This document shows, in pieces, positions 1 to 11,314 of a DNA stretch of 64,000 bases (position 1 is the first letter of the stretch; every line of letters starts with the position of its first letter). The DNA comes from Clytia hemisphaerica. Taxonomy: Eukaryota > Cnidaria > Hydrozoa > Leptothecata > Clytiidae. A model generated the notes under the pieces. It saw only the letters and a list, made by a program, of their open reading frames with translations, was not told the DNA's origin and made no database searches. The stretch covers positions 1,807,419 to 1,871,418 of the forward strand of contig CACVBU010001358.1 in assembly GCA_902728285.1 (NCBI GenBank), written 5' to 3'. The position numbers and the translations under genes are program-made.

Positions 1-86
1 TACATTAAGATTAAGACCATTAAGACCATGCGCAAACGACCGCGTTAAATCATTAATTCACGGAGTATTATTTTCATTTCATTCAG

Positions 87-3000
87 AGTGGTTTGAGCTT
101 TCTTATAAATGATGGAAAACTTGTCCATGGCAATGTCAATGTCTTTTCCATTTTTGTGACTATTGATGGAGAATGGAAACTTGGGGGTGTTGAATATGTC
201 CATCCTGTTGCCAATGATCCCGTTGCTAAGATATCTGCATTGACCAGATATGATCCACCAGAGGGGATCGCATCAAAAAAGCAAGAACCTTGGTATGTTT
301 AGTAAGAAGGAACTAGTTTTGGGAATCAACAGAACCAGAGTTTTAAACCTCGTGTATTTTTTGAAAAAAAGTCGACTGGACAGTGATTTGAGGTTTTAAG
401 TTGGATTAAAACTGTTTTCATGCTTGTCAATTAAAAAAATCAATACACGCTAAATCAACACAAAGGATTTATATTGAGGAAGTTTATTGTGGCTTGGATC
501 ACGAGATTTACGTTTGGCTACGTTTCGAGAGATTCTCCTATTAATGTGGAGGATGTTTTCCCCACTATTTCTACTAATAGATCTTCTGGGAAAAAGGATT
601 TAAACTAAGTTTGATAAATACATAGCAATTTTTAAGCATTTAGCATCATTCTTTTTATCTTTATGACTGTTTTATAGGTCAATAGATGCTTGGGGTCTTG
701 GCTGCTTGTTATGGGAAATTTTCAATGGTCCACTTGAAAACGCCTCAAATATGAAGAAAGTTTCCAACGTAAATATAACATAAATATTAGAACTGCTTTA
801 AACAAAGTCAAGTTGAAGGAAAGATTCAAGCTAATTTCTTGATATTGAGGTGAAAAGATATTTTTGCTTGATTGTTGAATAAAGGGTACCGTTAGAAGGA
901 TTGCATTAGTCTTTTTTGCTATGTTTTATTGCAACTTTAAATAAAGAGTAATTCATTTTCTTAGATTCCAAAGTCTCTGGTTATTCACTATGGAAATCTT
1001 GTGTGTGCCAACCCACGACAAAGAACCAATCCACGAGATTTCTTAAACAATGCAAAGAAGCCTGGTCAATACCTCAATAATTCATTCATCACGGCAAATA
1101 TATTTCTTCAAGAAATTCAGGTACAAAAAATCTAACGTTGGATCACTTCAAGAAGCACATCTTCAAGTTTTAGCTTATTATTATGATTCAAAGATAACAA
1201 AAGATAAAAGCATGAATGAAAATATCGAACCCAACAGTTTTAATTGACTAACATGTCAGATATGTTTCATATCTTTTACGGATAATGATCTGATAGAAAA
1301 TTTCATTTTTCATTATTTCAGCTGAAGGATATTGAAGCTCAAAAACAGTTCTTTGGAACACTTGACAAAACAATAGATGATTTTCCAAAGGACTTTTGTA
1401 TACATAAAGTGTTACCACAGCTTTTGAATGCATATGAGTTCAGTACCGCAGGATCTTCTGTTCTCTCCCCTCTTTTCAAGGTGAATTGATTTGACTTTTC
1501 TAACTATACTTTGGCCCATTTTTTTCTAACTGTAATTTGGCCCAATGTTACAATGGCTGTAATGTGGAGATTATTTTAGATACAAAATTGAAAATCAAGG
1601 TTCCATTGTGTTTGGATCGTGGAATTATCATTTACCTAACTCATTGCTACACTATAACTATACTTCTTTCTCTCTTTCGGCAGATTGGCTTGTTACTGGA
1701 CGACGAAGCTTATGAAAAAAAGATTTTACCATGCATCATCAAGCTGTTTTCTTCGAATGATCGGTCCACAAGAATCCACTTGCTGCAGCAGGTTTATCCA
1801 TCATTCTCATTTTGATAGATTTCTTAGCTTTATGTTAGACCAAGAATTTTTCCCTTTTCATTGATAATGCTTCTGCTAATTAAAAACTATGTTTTTTTTC
1901 TATCTATTGGTTGGTGACTCGAGCGTCTTTGGCACCGTGGAATATGGGAGGGCCCTCATATTTTGCAGGTTAAATTTTTTAAAACCTTAAAAACTCTTTA
2001 TACGACTAGGTGACGTTTTTGCAAAAACAGGAAAATTTTCTTCATCGACCAACCAAGGCGGGCAGCGTTTTTTGGCAAAATTTTAACCCCCAACCTCGTT
2101 GTATTTCTCTAACCTATAAACCAATCTAACCTGTGTACACAAAAAACACTAGCTTCTTCTTAATTTTCTTTAGATGGAGAAATTTGTCAAGCATCTGCAG
2201 AAGAGTGTGGTCAATAATCAAATCTTTCCGTGTGTAGCAACAGGTTTCGGGGATACACTCCCTGCCATGAGAGAACAGACTGTCAAAGTAATCCATCGGT
2301 TGTATATTATATTTTAAGTTTATGTATTTCGTCTTTTCTATCCTGTTTCTGGTTGAATTTTGGAGCTCGAAAAACCTTTCATGAAATTTCAGTCTTGTCT
2401 AGATTGCACTTAGGTAAAGATGAGGGTAATTGTTCGTATCCACATTTTTTCGAAAAAATATCTTCATCTGACATCATCATGTACAGGCTATGCTGCATTA
2501 TAGCTCTCTTCATTCATGAAATTTTGGTTTTGTCTAGATTGCACTTGGGTAAAGATAGTAGAGTATAGTCTTAGACTGAATGCGATGAGGGTAATATTGT
2601 TCGTATCCACATTTCTAGAAAAAACATTTTCATCTGACATCAATCATAATGTACATATGCTACATTATAGCTACTTTTCATTCATGAATTACTCATCCCT
2701 TACAGGCGATGTTGTTATTAGCACCAAAACTATCTGACAAAGCATTAGATCAACTGTTACGTTACTTTGCTAAACTACAAATGGATGAACAAGCAGGAAT
2801 CAGGACTAACACAACTATATGTCTTGGTAAAATTGCAGAACATCTGTCTGATCAAGTAAGCAAAGCTGTTTTGTTTTCACCGAGTTTATTTTTACCATTT
2901 TTGAGTCTTTGAACATCCATTGCTAACCTTTGCAATATTTTTACAAAGCTAACTGTGATTCGCCTTTAAATCCTCTTCTGTCCAATATGTAACTTAAGGG

Positions 3001-6000
3001 ATTTAATTTTCGCGAGACAGCTTGCCTCGCGAAATAATTTGATGTTCGCGGGACTGTAAATTTTCACGAAGATTTAATTTCGTAAATTGGCGAATTTTTT
3101 CAGATTTTCACATTTTTCGTTAGTTTGATTACGAGATTTTGTGTGTACAGTAGAGTCTCCATAACTCAAACGGCTACGAGGAATGAAAATTTGTACTAGT
3201 AATCGTATGGTTTGGAGTGCAATTAACGATTAATCACGAGTAACAAAGGAGAAAATAGTAATTTGCACGAGTCCGAAGGACAAGTGCAAATTACGGTATT
3301 TTCTCCTTTGTTACGAGTGATTAATCGTTAATTGCACGACAAAACATACGATTCCGAGGTAATCGTCAGTAAATAATCATTAGTAAATCAATTTCTAACT
3401 TTTATATTTTTGTAAACATTCGAAAACCTCCTTTTTTTCTTTTGTTTAAAAAGAAAACATTGCAGTGTAATTTTTCTTTGTTTTCAATTAAAAAAAGCTA
3501 TTGTAACGTAAAATTTCTTTGTTCTTTTTTATATTGAAGAAAAAAAATGTCTTTGTTTTTTATTATATAGTAAAAAAAGTCTCTGACACAGGATTTGGGA
3601 GCTAGAAAAGAATAAGGGGACAAAAGTGTCCCCCGCCGAAGAGTGCAAAAAGTGGTAATAGTGCAATTAACGATTAATTGCACTCCTCTAAACCAATCAG
3701 ATTCGAGTAATTTTGCACGGCTGACGATTAATTCGAATAATAGAGACATTCGAGTAATAGAGACTCGTTTAAGAGAGTTCCTTAGCTGAAAGAATTTTTA
3801 GCGTAAAAAAATTAAATTTCGCGAATTTAGCGAGAGATGAGAGTTTGAAAATTTTCGCGAAGGATTATATTTTGCGAAAAAGGCGAAATTCGCGAAAATT
3901 CGCGAAGTATAATCCCCGCAAAAATTTACTCCCTTAAGATTATTCTATTTTTTCGAAGTAATAAATAACCGTATAGTTTTATGTGGCCCATTGATTGAAT
4001 GATTGTACTTCAACATGATAGCCATTTACATTGCTGTGATGTTGTTTTTCAGACCAGAAAGAAGGTTTTAATTCCGGCGTTCGTCCGTTCATTCCGGGAT
4101 CCTTTTCCACCGGCACGATCGGCCGGCGTTATGGCGCTGCTGGCGACGCAACAATATCACGACATCAGAGAAGTGGCGGGCCGTGTGTTACCGGCCCTTT
4201 GTCCGCTGACCACAGATCCTGAAAAGATGGTCCGAGATAATGTAAGCTAAGTTTTAAGCAGGTTCTTCTTTTTACTCATTGTTTGCGTTGATATTTTTTA
4301 CAAAATAATAAAGTTAGTACCGCCAATCTGGATTCATATTATAAATGAGACAGGTTGTAACTTTCATCACCTTCAAACAGGAGATTTTTTTTCTATCTAC
4401 TTCAAGTAAATTAATGATAATTTTTATTTTTTCTACGATTTTTTTTTACAATTTTCTAAGGTGTTCAAAGCCATCAAAACGTTCCTGGAAAAACTTGAAG
4501 ATTTTTCGACAAACCCTCAAAGTCCGCTGAATAATGAAGGTACGTTTAGCGATTTCAAGGATAGACAGCTGCAGTTTTTCCACACTTATAAGTTACTGTT
4601 GCAAGATTTTAAGAACCGATTCAGGGAACAGAATTTGCTTTGCAATTAAAATAGCAAACCCTAAACGATGTGGTTCCAGTTTTACTTGTTTTACATCCTT
4701 TTGCAATTCGCCTGAATGATGGCTTTGTTCTGCAGTTCACCCAAGGGCCAAGTGACGAACACTGAATTATTGGATGATGATAGGATGTCCACTACACTAG
4801 AGTCCAAAAGTCTATCAAGGGTGTGCGAAAGCTTTAGGAAGGTTACCTAGTCTAGATGTAGACTACTAATTTAAAACTTTATACTAAAATGCTACTAAAA
4901 TTATTTCAAACTAAAAAGAGAGACGCGCCCCAGAGAGAGAGAGAGCAAGAATTAGTATAATTATAATTATGAAAACTCTCTCTCGTGCGATTTTTTATAG
5001 CAGACTTACTCTTTTTCGGCTTTGTGGCAGAGTTACCCTTATATAATGGTCTGGAAATCGAGACAAGAAGGTTACGCGATTTTTTTTAAAACCTTGATAA
5101 CCCAGCGTACTTTGACGGAGATAAAATGAATATTTTTACTTATTATTCCTCTACAGAAGCTGCGGTAGAAGAGGCAAACGGTCAGGGTGGTTCCACGTGG
5201 ACAGGGTGGGCGGTTTCTTCATTCGCATCGAGGTTTTATCAGCAAGGTGCTGGCGCACAAGGTGGAACGCAGAAACCAGGCCCTCCGAATCAACAGCAAA
5301 GTAAAGGTATATTCGCTATGTGCTATTCCACCCACCGAAAAGAACATCAATATCAATTAATTCATTTTTGCTTAGAAATTAGCTCTAGCCATTGCGTTTT
5401 TGTTTGCAACTTGTTCCGTGTTCCTAGTTGTCTTAGAGAATGAAAATTGTTCAAGCTATAAAAGCAACACCCATTATTGATATATCGGGAGGTGTATTTC
5501 TGAAGAGTGGCTTAGTTTACCCAGTCATGGATGGATTTCTCTTCGTTTGAATCGCATTTGTTCCCCTTTTTCAGGACTTTAAACTATTGAGGTTTTTCAA
5601 GTAACGTAAGTTCCTCAATTATGGAAGCAAACGTTCGAATCTGTAGAGACGATCCCTTACGTAATTCGAACGTTAGCTTCTATAATGGTGGAAGTTACGC
5701 AACTTAGAAAACATGAAAAACCTCCCATGCTTGATTTATTGTTAAACCTCTTTTAACGTTCTTCATACGTTCGAAAAAGATACGAACAGTGGTAACAAAC
5801 CAACAGGAATGACATTGAAAGGGAAAGAGGAGGAGAAGAAGAAGACAATGAAGAACGAAAAACATTTGGATAGTGGTGATGATAGTGATACGTTTAAGGT
5901 TTGTGGATTTTTTGTCATAGCAACTACACCAGTTCAAACGTCCGTTAGATTCTGTTATTTTACCCATGTAGCAATCCACCTTTACCGGAATGTATTAGCT

Positions 6001-7879
6001 CTTTTCATCCCACTTTTCGTATACATGTAACACGGTATGCCAGTCTTCCCTTTCTCATTATGTTTTGAGCACTTCACTATTCTTCCTTTTTTGTTAGAGT
6101 TTGGATTCCATAAAAGATGCCCTTATGGACGTCCGCGAAGAGGTTAGTCAATATAAGGTAAGACCTATCCCTTTTATACAAAAAACATTAGATTTCACTC
6201 AGTGATTTCTTACGAAGAGGTTAGTCAATATAAGGTAAGACCTATCCCTTTTATACAAAAAACATTAGATTTAACTCAGTGATTTCTTACGAAGAGGTTA
6301 GTCAATATAAGGTAAGACCTATCCCTTTTATACAAAAAACATTAGATTTAACTCAGTGATTTCTTACGAAGAGGTTAGTCAATATAAGGTAAGACCTATC
6401 CCTTTTATACAAAAAACATTAGATTTAACTCAGTGATTTCCTACGAAGAAGTTAGTCAATATAAGGTAAGACCTATCCCTTTATACATAAAAAAACATTA
6501 GATTTAACTCAGTGATTTCTTACGAAGAAGTTAGTCAATATAAGGTAAGACCTATCCCTTTTATACAAAAAACATTAGATTTAACTCAGTGATTTCTTAC
6601 GAAGAGGTTAGTCAATATAAGTAAGACCTATCCCTTTTATACAAAAAACATTAGATTTAACTCAGTGATTTCCTACGAAGAAGTTAGTCAATATAAGGTA
6701 AGACCTATCCCTTTTATACAAAAAACATTAGATTTAACTCAGTGATTTCTTACGAAGAAGTTAGTCAATATAAGGTAAGACCTATCCCTTTTATACAAAA
6801 AACATTAGATTTAACTCAGTGATTTCTTACGAAGAGGTTAGTCAATATAAGGTAAGACCAATCCCTTTTATACAAAAAACATTAGATTTAACTCCAGTGA
6901 TTTCTTACGATTATCGAAAGACTTGAAGCCAGGATGGCTTACAGCCCGCTCTAATGTCAATTATAATTTTTATGTAAAGAGTATGGTGTATAAAAATACG
7001 GATAACTTTGTCTTTTCCTTTTCAGTCGAGTAAAACGAAGGACGGAAACAAAAGTGATTCAGACCAAAGTGATTACGGAGATTGGAAAGATGATGGATGG
7101 GGCGTGCAACAAGATGACGCCAAAGATAAACATGGTGGAGGTGGTTGGGATGATACGGTTGCAGATGGTTGGAATGATCCTAGCCCAGGTGGTTGGGATG
7201 ATACGGGTACAGATGATTGGGGTGTAAGTGAAGCACCAAAGAAGACCAATACAACAACAGCAACGAAAAAGGTTTGGAATTTATTTGCCCCTACTTTTAC
7301 GGGAGGAAAGGAATGATTTTCTTCAGGAATGGCACGAATTATGTGGTTTTACTGCTAGAGTCTTTCTCGGTTCCTGTTAAGTCGAATTTGAACTAAAAAC
7401 TAAGTCTCTACAAAGTTTAAATTTGCTATCCTATTTTTCATTCATAGAAGAATGTCGACAAACTAAAGTCGTTCAGTACGGCTAATAATGAAAAGACTGT
7501 CAATGCCGCAGAAGGCTGGGGTGGTTGGGATGAAAGTAATAATACGATGACAGGTGGTTGGGATGATGCAACAAACGACGAAGGTGGAGCTGGTTGGGAT
7601 GTAGACAATTTTGTTGCAACAGATAATTTGGGTGTAGAAAGCTCAGACGGTTGGGGTGATAGTTTTGGACTGGAAGAAAATACGAACAGTGGAGACTTCT
7701 GGGATGATAAATTTAAAGAGAAGGATAAACAGGAACTTAAGAAAAAGCGTGAAGAAGATTTAAGGAGAAAACGCGAAGAACGAAAAGCTCAACGTGAATT
7801 AAAAAATAAAAATCGCCGTGAAAAAACTGTAACCTCTGGAGGAGGTATGAAACTTGGGGCCGTCAAAAAGAAGGATTAA
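87..7879 (+). CDS. SCYL1: SCYL1 / N-terminal kinase-like protein, 3' part (partial at the left edge)
   Basis: Exons: 87-292, 678-768, 965-1120, 1322-1480, 1684-1791, 2174-2287, 2706-2855, 4053-4241, 4461-4539, 5157-5306, 5807-5898, 6098-6157, 7026-7271, 7448-7879 (stop TAA 7877-7879). All junctions are GT-AG and phases chain without a break. The first visible exon holds the degenerate catalytic region: LVHGNV replaces the HRD loop and WKLGGVEY replaces DFG, so this is a pseudokinase as in SCYL1. HEAT-repeat sequence follows ([26 protein letters not shown]). Next is a Trp/Gly/Asp-rich linker with repeated GGWDD and DGWG, then a Lys/Arg/Glu coiled tail (about 7725-7840) and a C-terminus ending [10 protein letters not shown]. 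In the family the last four residues (RKLD in human, as remembered) bind COPI; KKKD keeps the basic pair. Known role: Golgi-ER retrograde traffic. The kinase N-terminus lies upstream of the window. Exons 5807-5898 and 6098-6157 encode a poorly conserved linker and are the least certain. Confidence 0.95.
2993..3938. repeat. about 946-bp terminal-inverted-repeat element in a SCYL1 intron
   Basis: The ends CTTAAGGGATTTAATTTTCG (from 2993) and the reverse complement of the segment ending at 3938 (CTTAAGGGAGTAAATTTTTG) match at most positions, so the stretch looks like one inserted non-autonomous element. The interior is rich in TTCGCGAA-type motifs next to both ends. A second fold-back sits inside it (3201-3353). 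No protein-coding capacity of its own is seen. It makes up most of the 1.2-kb intron between the exons ending at 2855 and starting at 4053. Confidence 0.7.
3201..3353. repeat. near-perfect 68-70 bp inverted repeat nested in the intron element
   Basis: Left arm 3201-3268 and right arm 3284-3353 pair with only a few mismatches around a 15-bp loop. Both arms contain AACGATTAATCAC and CAAAGGAGAAAATA or the complement. A shorter related motif, GTGCAATTAACGATTAATTG, recurs at about 3660. The arrangement suggests a young fold-back insertion inside an older element. Confidence 0.8.
4835..5075 (+). repeat. dispersed intronic repeat (copy 1; inverted copy at 36020-36255)
   Basis: Shared blocks include ACCTAGTCTAGA, TAGACTACTAATT and TGGTCTGGAAATCGAGAC. 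The second copy lies in inverse orientation in an intron of the CPES-like gene. No coding capacity is visible. Nature unknown; a decayed transposon is the simplest reading. Confidence 0.55.
5590..5728. repeat. imperfect fold-back element in a SCYL1 intron
   Basis: The left arm starts at GAGGTTTTTCAAGTAACG and the right arm ends CATGAAAAACCTC. The centre pairs through AAACGTTCGAAT and ATTCGAACGTT. It is about 140 bp with no coding potential, consistent with a short MITE. Confidence 0.6.
6136..6912 (+). repeat. ten-copy 77-bp tandem repeat that duplicates a SCYL1 exon end and its 5' splice site
   Basis: The core GTTAGTCAATATAAG recurs at 6143, 6220, 6297, 6374, 6451, 6530, 6607, 6683, 6760 and 6837 (intervals 77,77,77,77,79,77,76,77,77). 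The copy at 6607 lacks one G at the junction. The first copy is the last 15 coding bases of exon 6098-6157 followed by its donor GTAAGACC; every later copy carries the donor again. Each unit also has a possible acceptor (TTAACTCAG) before a 32-nt mini-exon whose first codon in the arriving phase is TGA. Base variants show that copies 5-7 and 8-10 are a duplicated triplet. The array fills most of the 6158-7025 intron. Confidence 0.95.
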
Positions 7880-9511
7880 TGTTGTGTGTTGGGATTTTAT
7901 TAGTGAAATATATTCTATTATATTTTTATATCAATTATTACATGCCTTGCCTAGACTTGCATGGGGGTCGGGCGTTCGGCATTTCCGTAACCTATAAAAT
8001 CTTTTCGGTATTTGGAAATCCTTAAATTTTGGTTCAGTACATTTTCATGCTAAATTTCGGAAATGACGACAAATTTCTTCGGGTTTTCGGAAATCAAAAA
8101 TAGTACGCTCCCACCTCCTTACATCTCCAAAAAAAACTGTTAGTCACAGATGTGACCTCGGAAAAAAAATTGAAAAATTTCTAGTTGAGTTAGATGACGT
8201 TCTCCAAAAGCTACTTGGAGAACCGCAAGTTATTCGTGTTAAACCAATTAGTTACAATCGCTTAGTCAAGAGTTCGCTGAATGTGCCTATTAGCTCCACA
8301 TTAAACTTAATGTGCAGAAAGTTACATTTATTAGGCACAATCGATAAGCACATTCATTTACACATAACTGAAAAACAACTATTTAAAAAGAGTTAATCAC
8401 CTGCTGACAGATGAACCAGTAGCGCGTCATACCAAAAACTCTTTCGTAGTTCAAGTTTCGGAAAAGTCATTTAAATTTCTGCTTTCACAATTTACCCTAC
8501 AATCACCCTTAATATATTGTTACAATATGAAATTTATTTCCTCGAATAATATCAATTTTCTACCTACATATTTATAATTTTGAGTTGGTTTTTTAAAATT
8601 TAAGCTCTGTTTTGGACCCAAATTCCTACATACCCATTCCTTCGGAAACTAAAAAATTAACCATAACTAAATATGGAAAACAACAGAGAACGTCAAAATT
8701 TAAAGCGTTGTCTTTGTCTCCCTCACTTCGTTATTGGAATTTAGTCATAGCTTTAGATTATTTTTTAATTAATTATTTAATTATTAAATGCTTTTATCCT
8801 TTATATATAAATTACAGCAGTTAATTACATACAAAATTGACACCTAGAATATTTATCTCTACTAAGGGGTAAGGGGCGGCTCATATGGAGGCGAGCTGAC
8901 CTGGTTAGCCGGGCTGGCTCACTCAGTTGAGATCTCACTTTCGCTTGCATTTTCTGAACTGGCTCACCTCCCATATAAACACAAGGAAATTCCATCTCAC
9001 CTACTGAGTGGGTTAGCCCGGGTAACCGTTGAAAGCAATGACCGACGCTTTCTTTGACCAACTCGTTGATCAACCTGACAACTCCAAACTTCGTCATCAA
9101 CATTCGAAGAGGTTGAAAAGTCACCAAACCTCATTGAAGCATTACCACCAAGATATTTAAACCTACCATTAACTTTACCAGGTTCAACATTATTAATAAC
9201 TATTTCGTTTGATCGATGATCTCTAGTCCTTTCTTCAGTGAGTTTATTTATGAGGTAGACGCTATAGAACTTCAAAAATAGAAGAATTCTAAGAAACCAA
9301 ATTTTTTTTGGGGAAAATCCCCTAAACTTTTGACAAAAATTTCTCAAAGGGTCTCAAAAATGTCAAAATTTCGATTTTTGGTTTTTGGCTCAGACATACC
9401 CGTCCCCTCGCCGACCTAGTACCCCCCCCCTCGGCCCTATGTAGGTTCTTTTTCTACTTTTACTTTTTTAGATAAAACAAAAAATAAGAAATAAAAATTA
9501 AGAGAGAAGTA
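7880..9511. other. intergenic, no gene seen
   Basis: Lies downstream of the SCYL1 stop; no clear AATAAA is seen close to it. About 8870-9020 is GC-rich with direct and inverted GCTCATATGGAGG / CCTCCCATAT and TTAGCCCGGGT-type motifs, looking like a decayed fold-back repeat. Minus-strand open frames at 8825-9347 read through this repeat and look incidental. About 9370-9440 resembles the C-run end of the element at 20249-20614. Confidence 0.6.
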
Positions 9512-9595
9512 ATGGGTCTCACTCAAGGCGAGTACGAAGAGATGATAAAGAAAATCGTGGAAGGAGAGGTTTTGGATGTTCATCTTACATTTTCC
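9512..9595 (+). CDS. possible first coding exon of an unidentified gene (weak)
   Basis: An ATG at 9512 opens a 28-codon frame beginning MGLTQGEYEEMIKKIVEGE and reaching a good donor, TCC|GTATGT, at 9596; another possible donor follows the first 19 codons. Composition (Glu, Lys, Ile) looks protein-like, but the length is within chance and no acceptor partner can be assigned firmly. Not recognised. Confidence 0.2.
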
Positions 9596-9964
9596 GTATG
9601 TTAAAATTGGGTTTTTTAAGAAGACATTGTATGGGAGATGTTAAATTTTTTACATTTGTGCAATTTTAAAGGTTGGGCATTGAATCTCTAGTCGTTTTTG
9701 TAAATAATTAATTTATTATATTTTTTTATAATAATTTAATTGACCCATAAGCATAAACAAGGACGTTCAAGCCTTTAAAATGTTGATATTTAACATACCC
9801 AAACCTATTTCAACCCTCCTAAATTCAATATACAGAGAGTCTTTATCTATGAGTTGCTACAGTAGACGCTTTTTGAAATGGATTTGTAGGCTTTTGGTCT
9901 TGTTTGACTTTTATTGGGCTCTACCAGAAAATGTCCGTACATGGGGGGTGGAGGATATATTGTC

Positions 9965-10140
9965 GGGGGGGGGGGGGGTTAGGGAATCATCAAAAGTTAC
10001 CTTGTCCGGGGGATAGATTTGCTCTGTCCGGGGTAATTTGGGTTGTAACGGGGGTCAACTGATGCTTGTCGGGGGGGGGGGGGGGGGGGGGTAAAAGCCT
10101 TTGTCTGTGGGGGGCCAAAAGTCACTTTGTCCGGGGGGTA
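9965..10140 (+). repeat. G-run cluster with TTGTCCGGGGG motif repeats
   Basis: Uninterrupted G runs of 14 (9965-9978) and 21 (10071-10091) lie among shorter G5-G7 runs and several copies of TTGTCCGGGG or close variants. The + strand could form G-quadruplexes. The open frames that cross it (9780-10016, 10101-10439) are low complexity and not counted as genes. Confidence 0.8.
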
Positions 10141-11314
10141 AATCACTGAAAATTGTTATATCTTCCACCCCCCATATTCAATTTTTTTCTGGAAAAGCCC
10201 ATTATGACTTTGATCTTTTGACCCTAAATTCGTACAATTTCAGTGAATTATATCTTGAAAATATAATCTTTAACTTCAATTTCAGATGCCATAGAAGATG
10301 TCGAATGGGTAGAAATATATATTCCTCAATGATGGTGGTGGTGGTTATCTCAAATCTAGGTATTAAATTTATCTTATTTCTAAAGGTTTCTATTGTCCAT
10401 CTTTGTCTTGGTTGTCAGGAATCTCAAGAGTTCACGTAGTCCACCCGCTGTCCACCTTTTAGTGAACGTCGTCTGTCATCCTACGTTTTAGATGGACCAC
10501 TTTCCTTTATATCTAAGATATCTTTTTATATTTTACTTGGCTCTGGTTTCATTGAGCACTCTGCAAGATCAATCACAAACAATACTTTATCTAAGATATA
10601 ATAGAGATCATTCGCACAACAAAAAAACTAGGGGATGAAATATCTTACTGTTATTAGAATTCCAAAGTTTGCTATCATTATGATTGGCAAAGAATGAGTT
10701 AGTAAGAGGTTTGTCTTGAAATGTTTTCCTTTGATAATGCTAGTTGTAATTACTTTAAGACTCCATTTATTATCTTTGTATGGGGTAAAATATTGCAATC
10801 AGCTTGAAAGATTAATATTTACTATTTTTAAAATCATCATTAGTCATTTAGTTTTCTAAAGCAGGTTGGTCAAAAAAATTGTCAAAGGTAATGTCTGTTA
10901 AAAAGATACTTGCTTGGGTTTATGCATTATGGTGCAAAAGATTGACTTAGTGCGCTTGTTAGGGTTTTTGGAAGTCTCGTAATTAGTTGATTATTGTGCA
11001 TTTTCTTTCTCATAGTGTATATATGCTGTAGAAATGAAATCATATGATTGATTAGTACTAAGTTGAACACTTATTAGTTCTCAGGATATTAAAATTCCAT
11101 TTAAGAGTATAGCGCTGTTAATACGCTGAACTATATTTGTCATATTTCACATTCATAACTACTTCTTATTTTTAGTACTAAGAAGATTATCATAAGTTTT
11201 TCGTCATTGTTAAACTTGTACTTAAGTTGTAGATTTCTCGTTCAAAGTTATTTATATTAGGTTGACGTACTTTCTGTCCCCTGTACAATTTCGATCTCCT
11301 TTACCTTATTTTAG

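Noticed and set aside
8825-9347. Overlapping 100-116 codon minus-strand frames
   Set aside because: They cross a GC-rich inverted-repeat segment, show no splice context or family resemblance, and their two frames overlap each other.
9780-10439. Two + strand frames of 78 and 112 codons
   Set aside because: They run through G runs and low-complexity repeats; the Gly-rich translation reflects the G runs.
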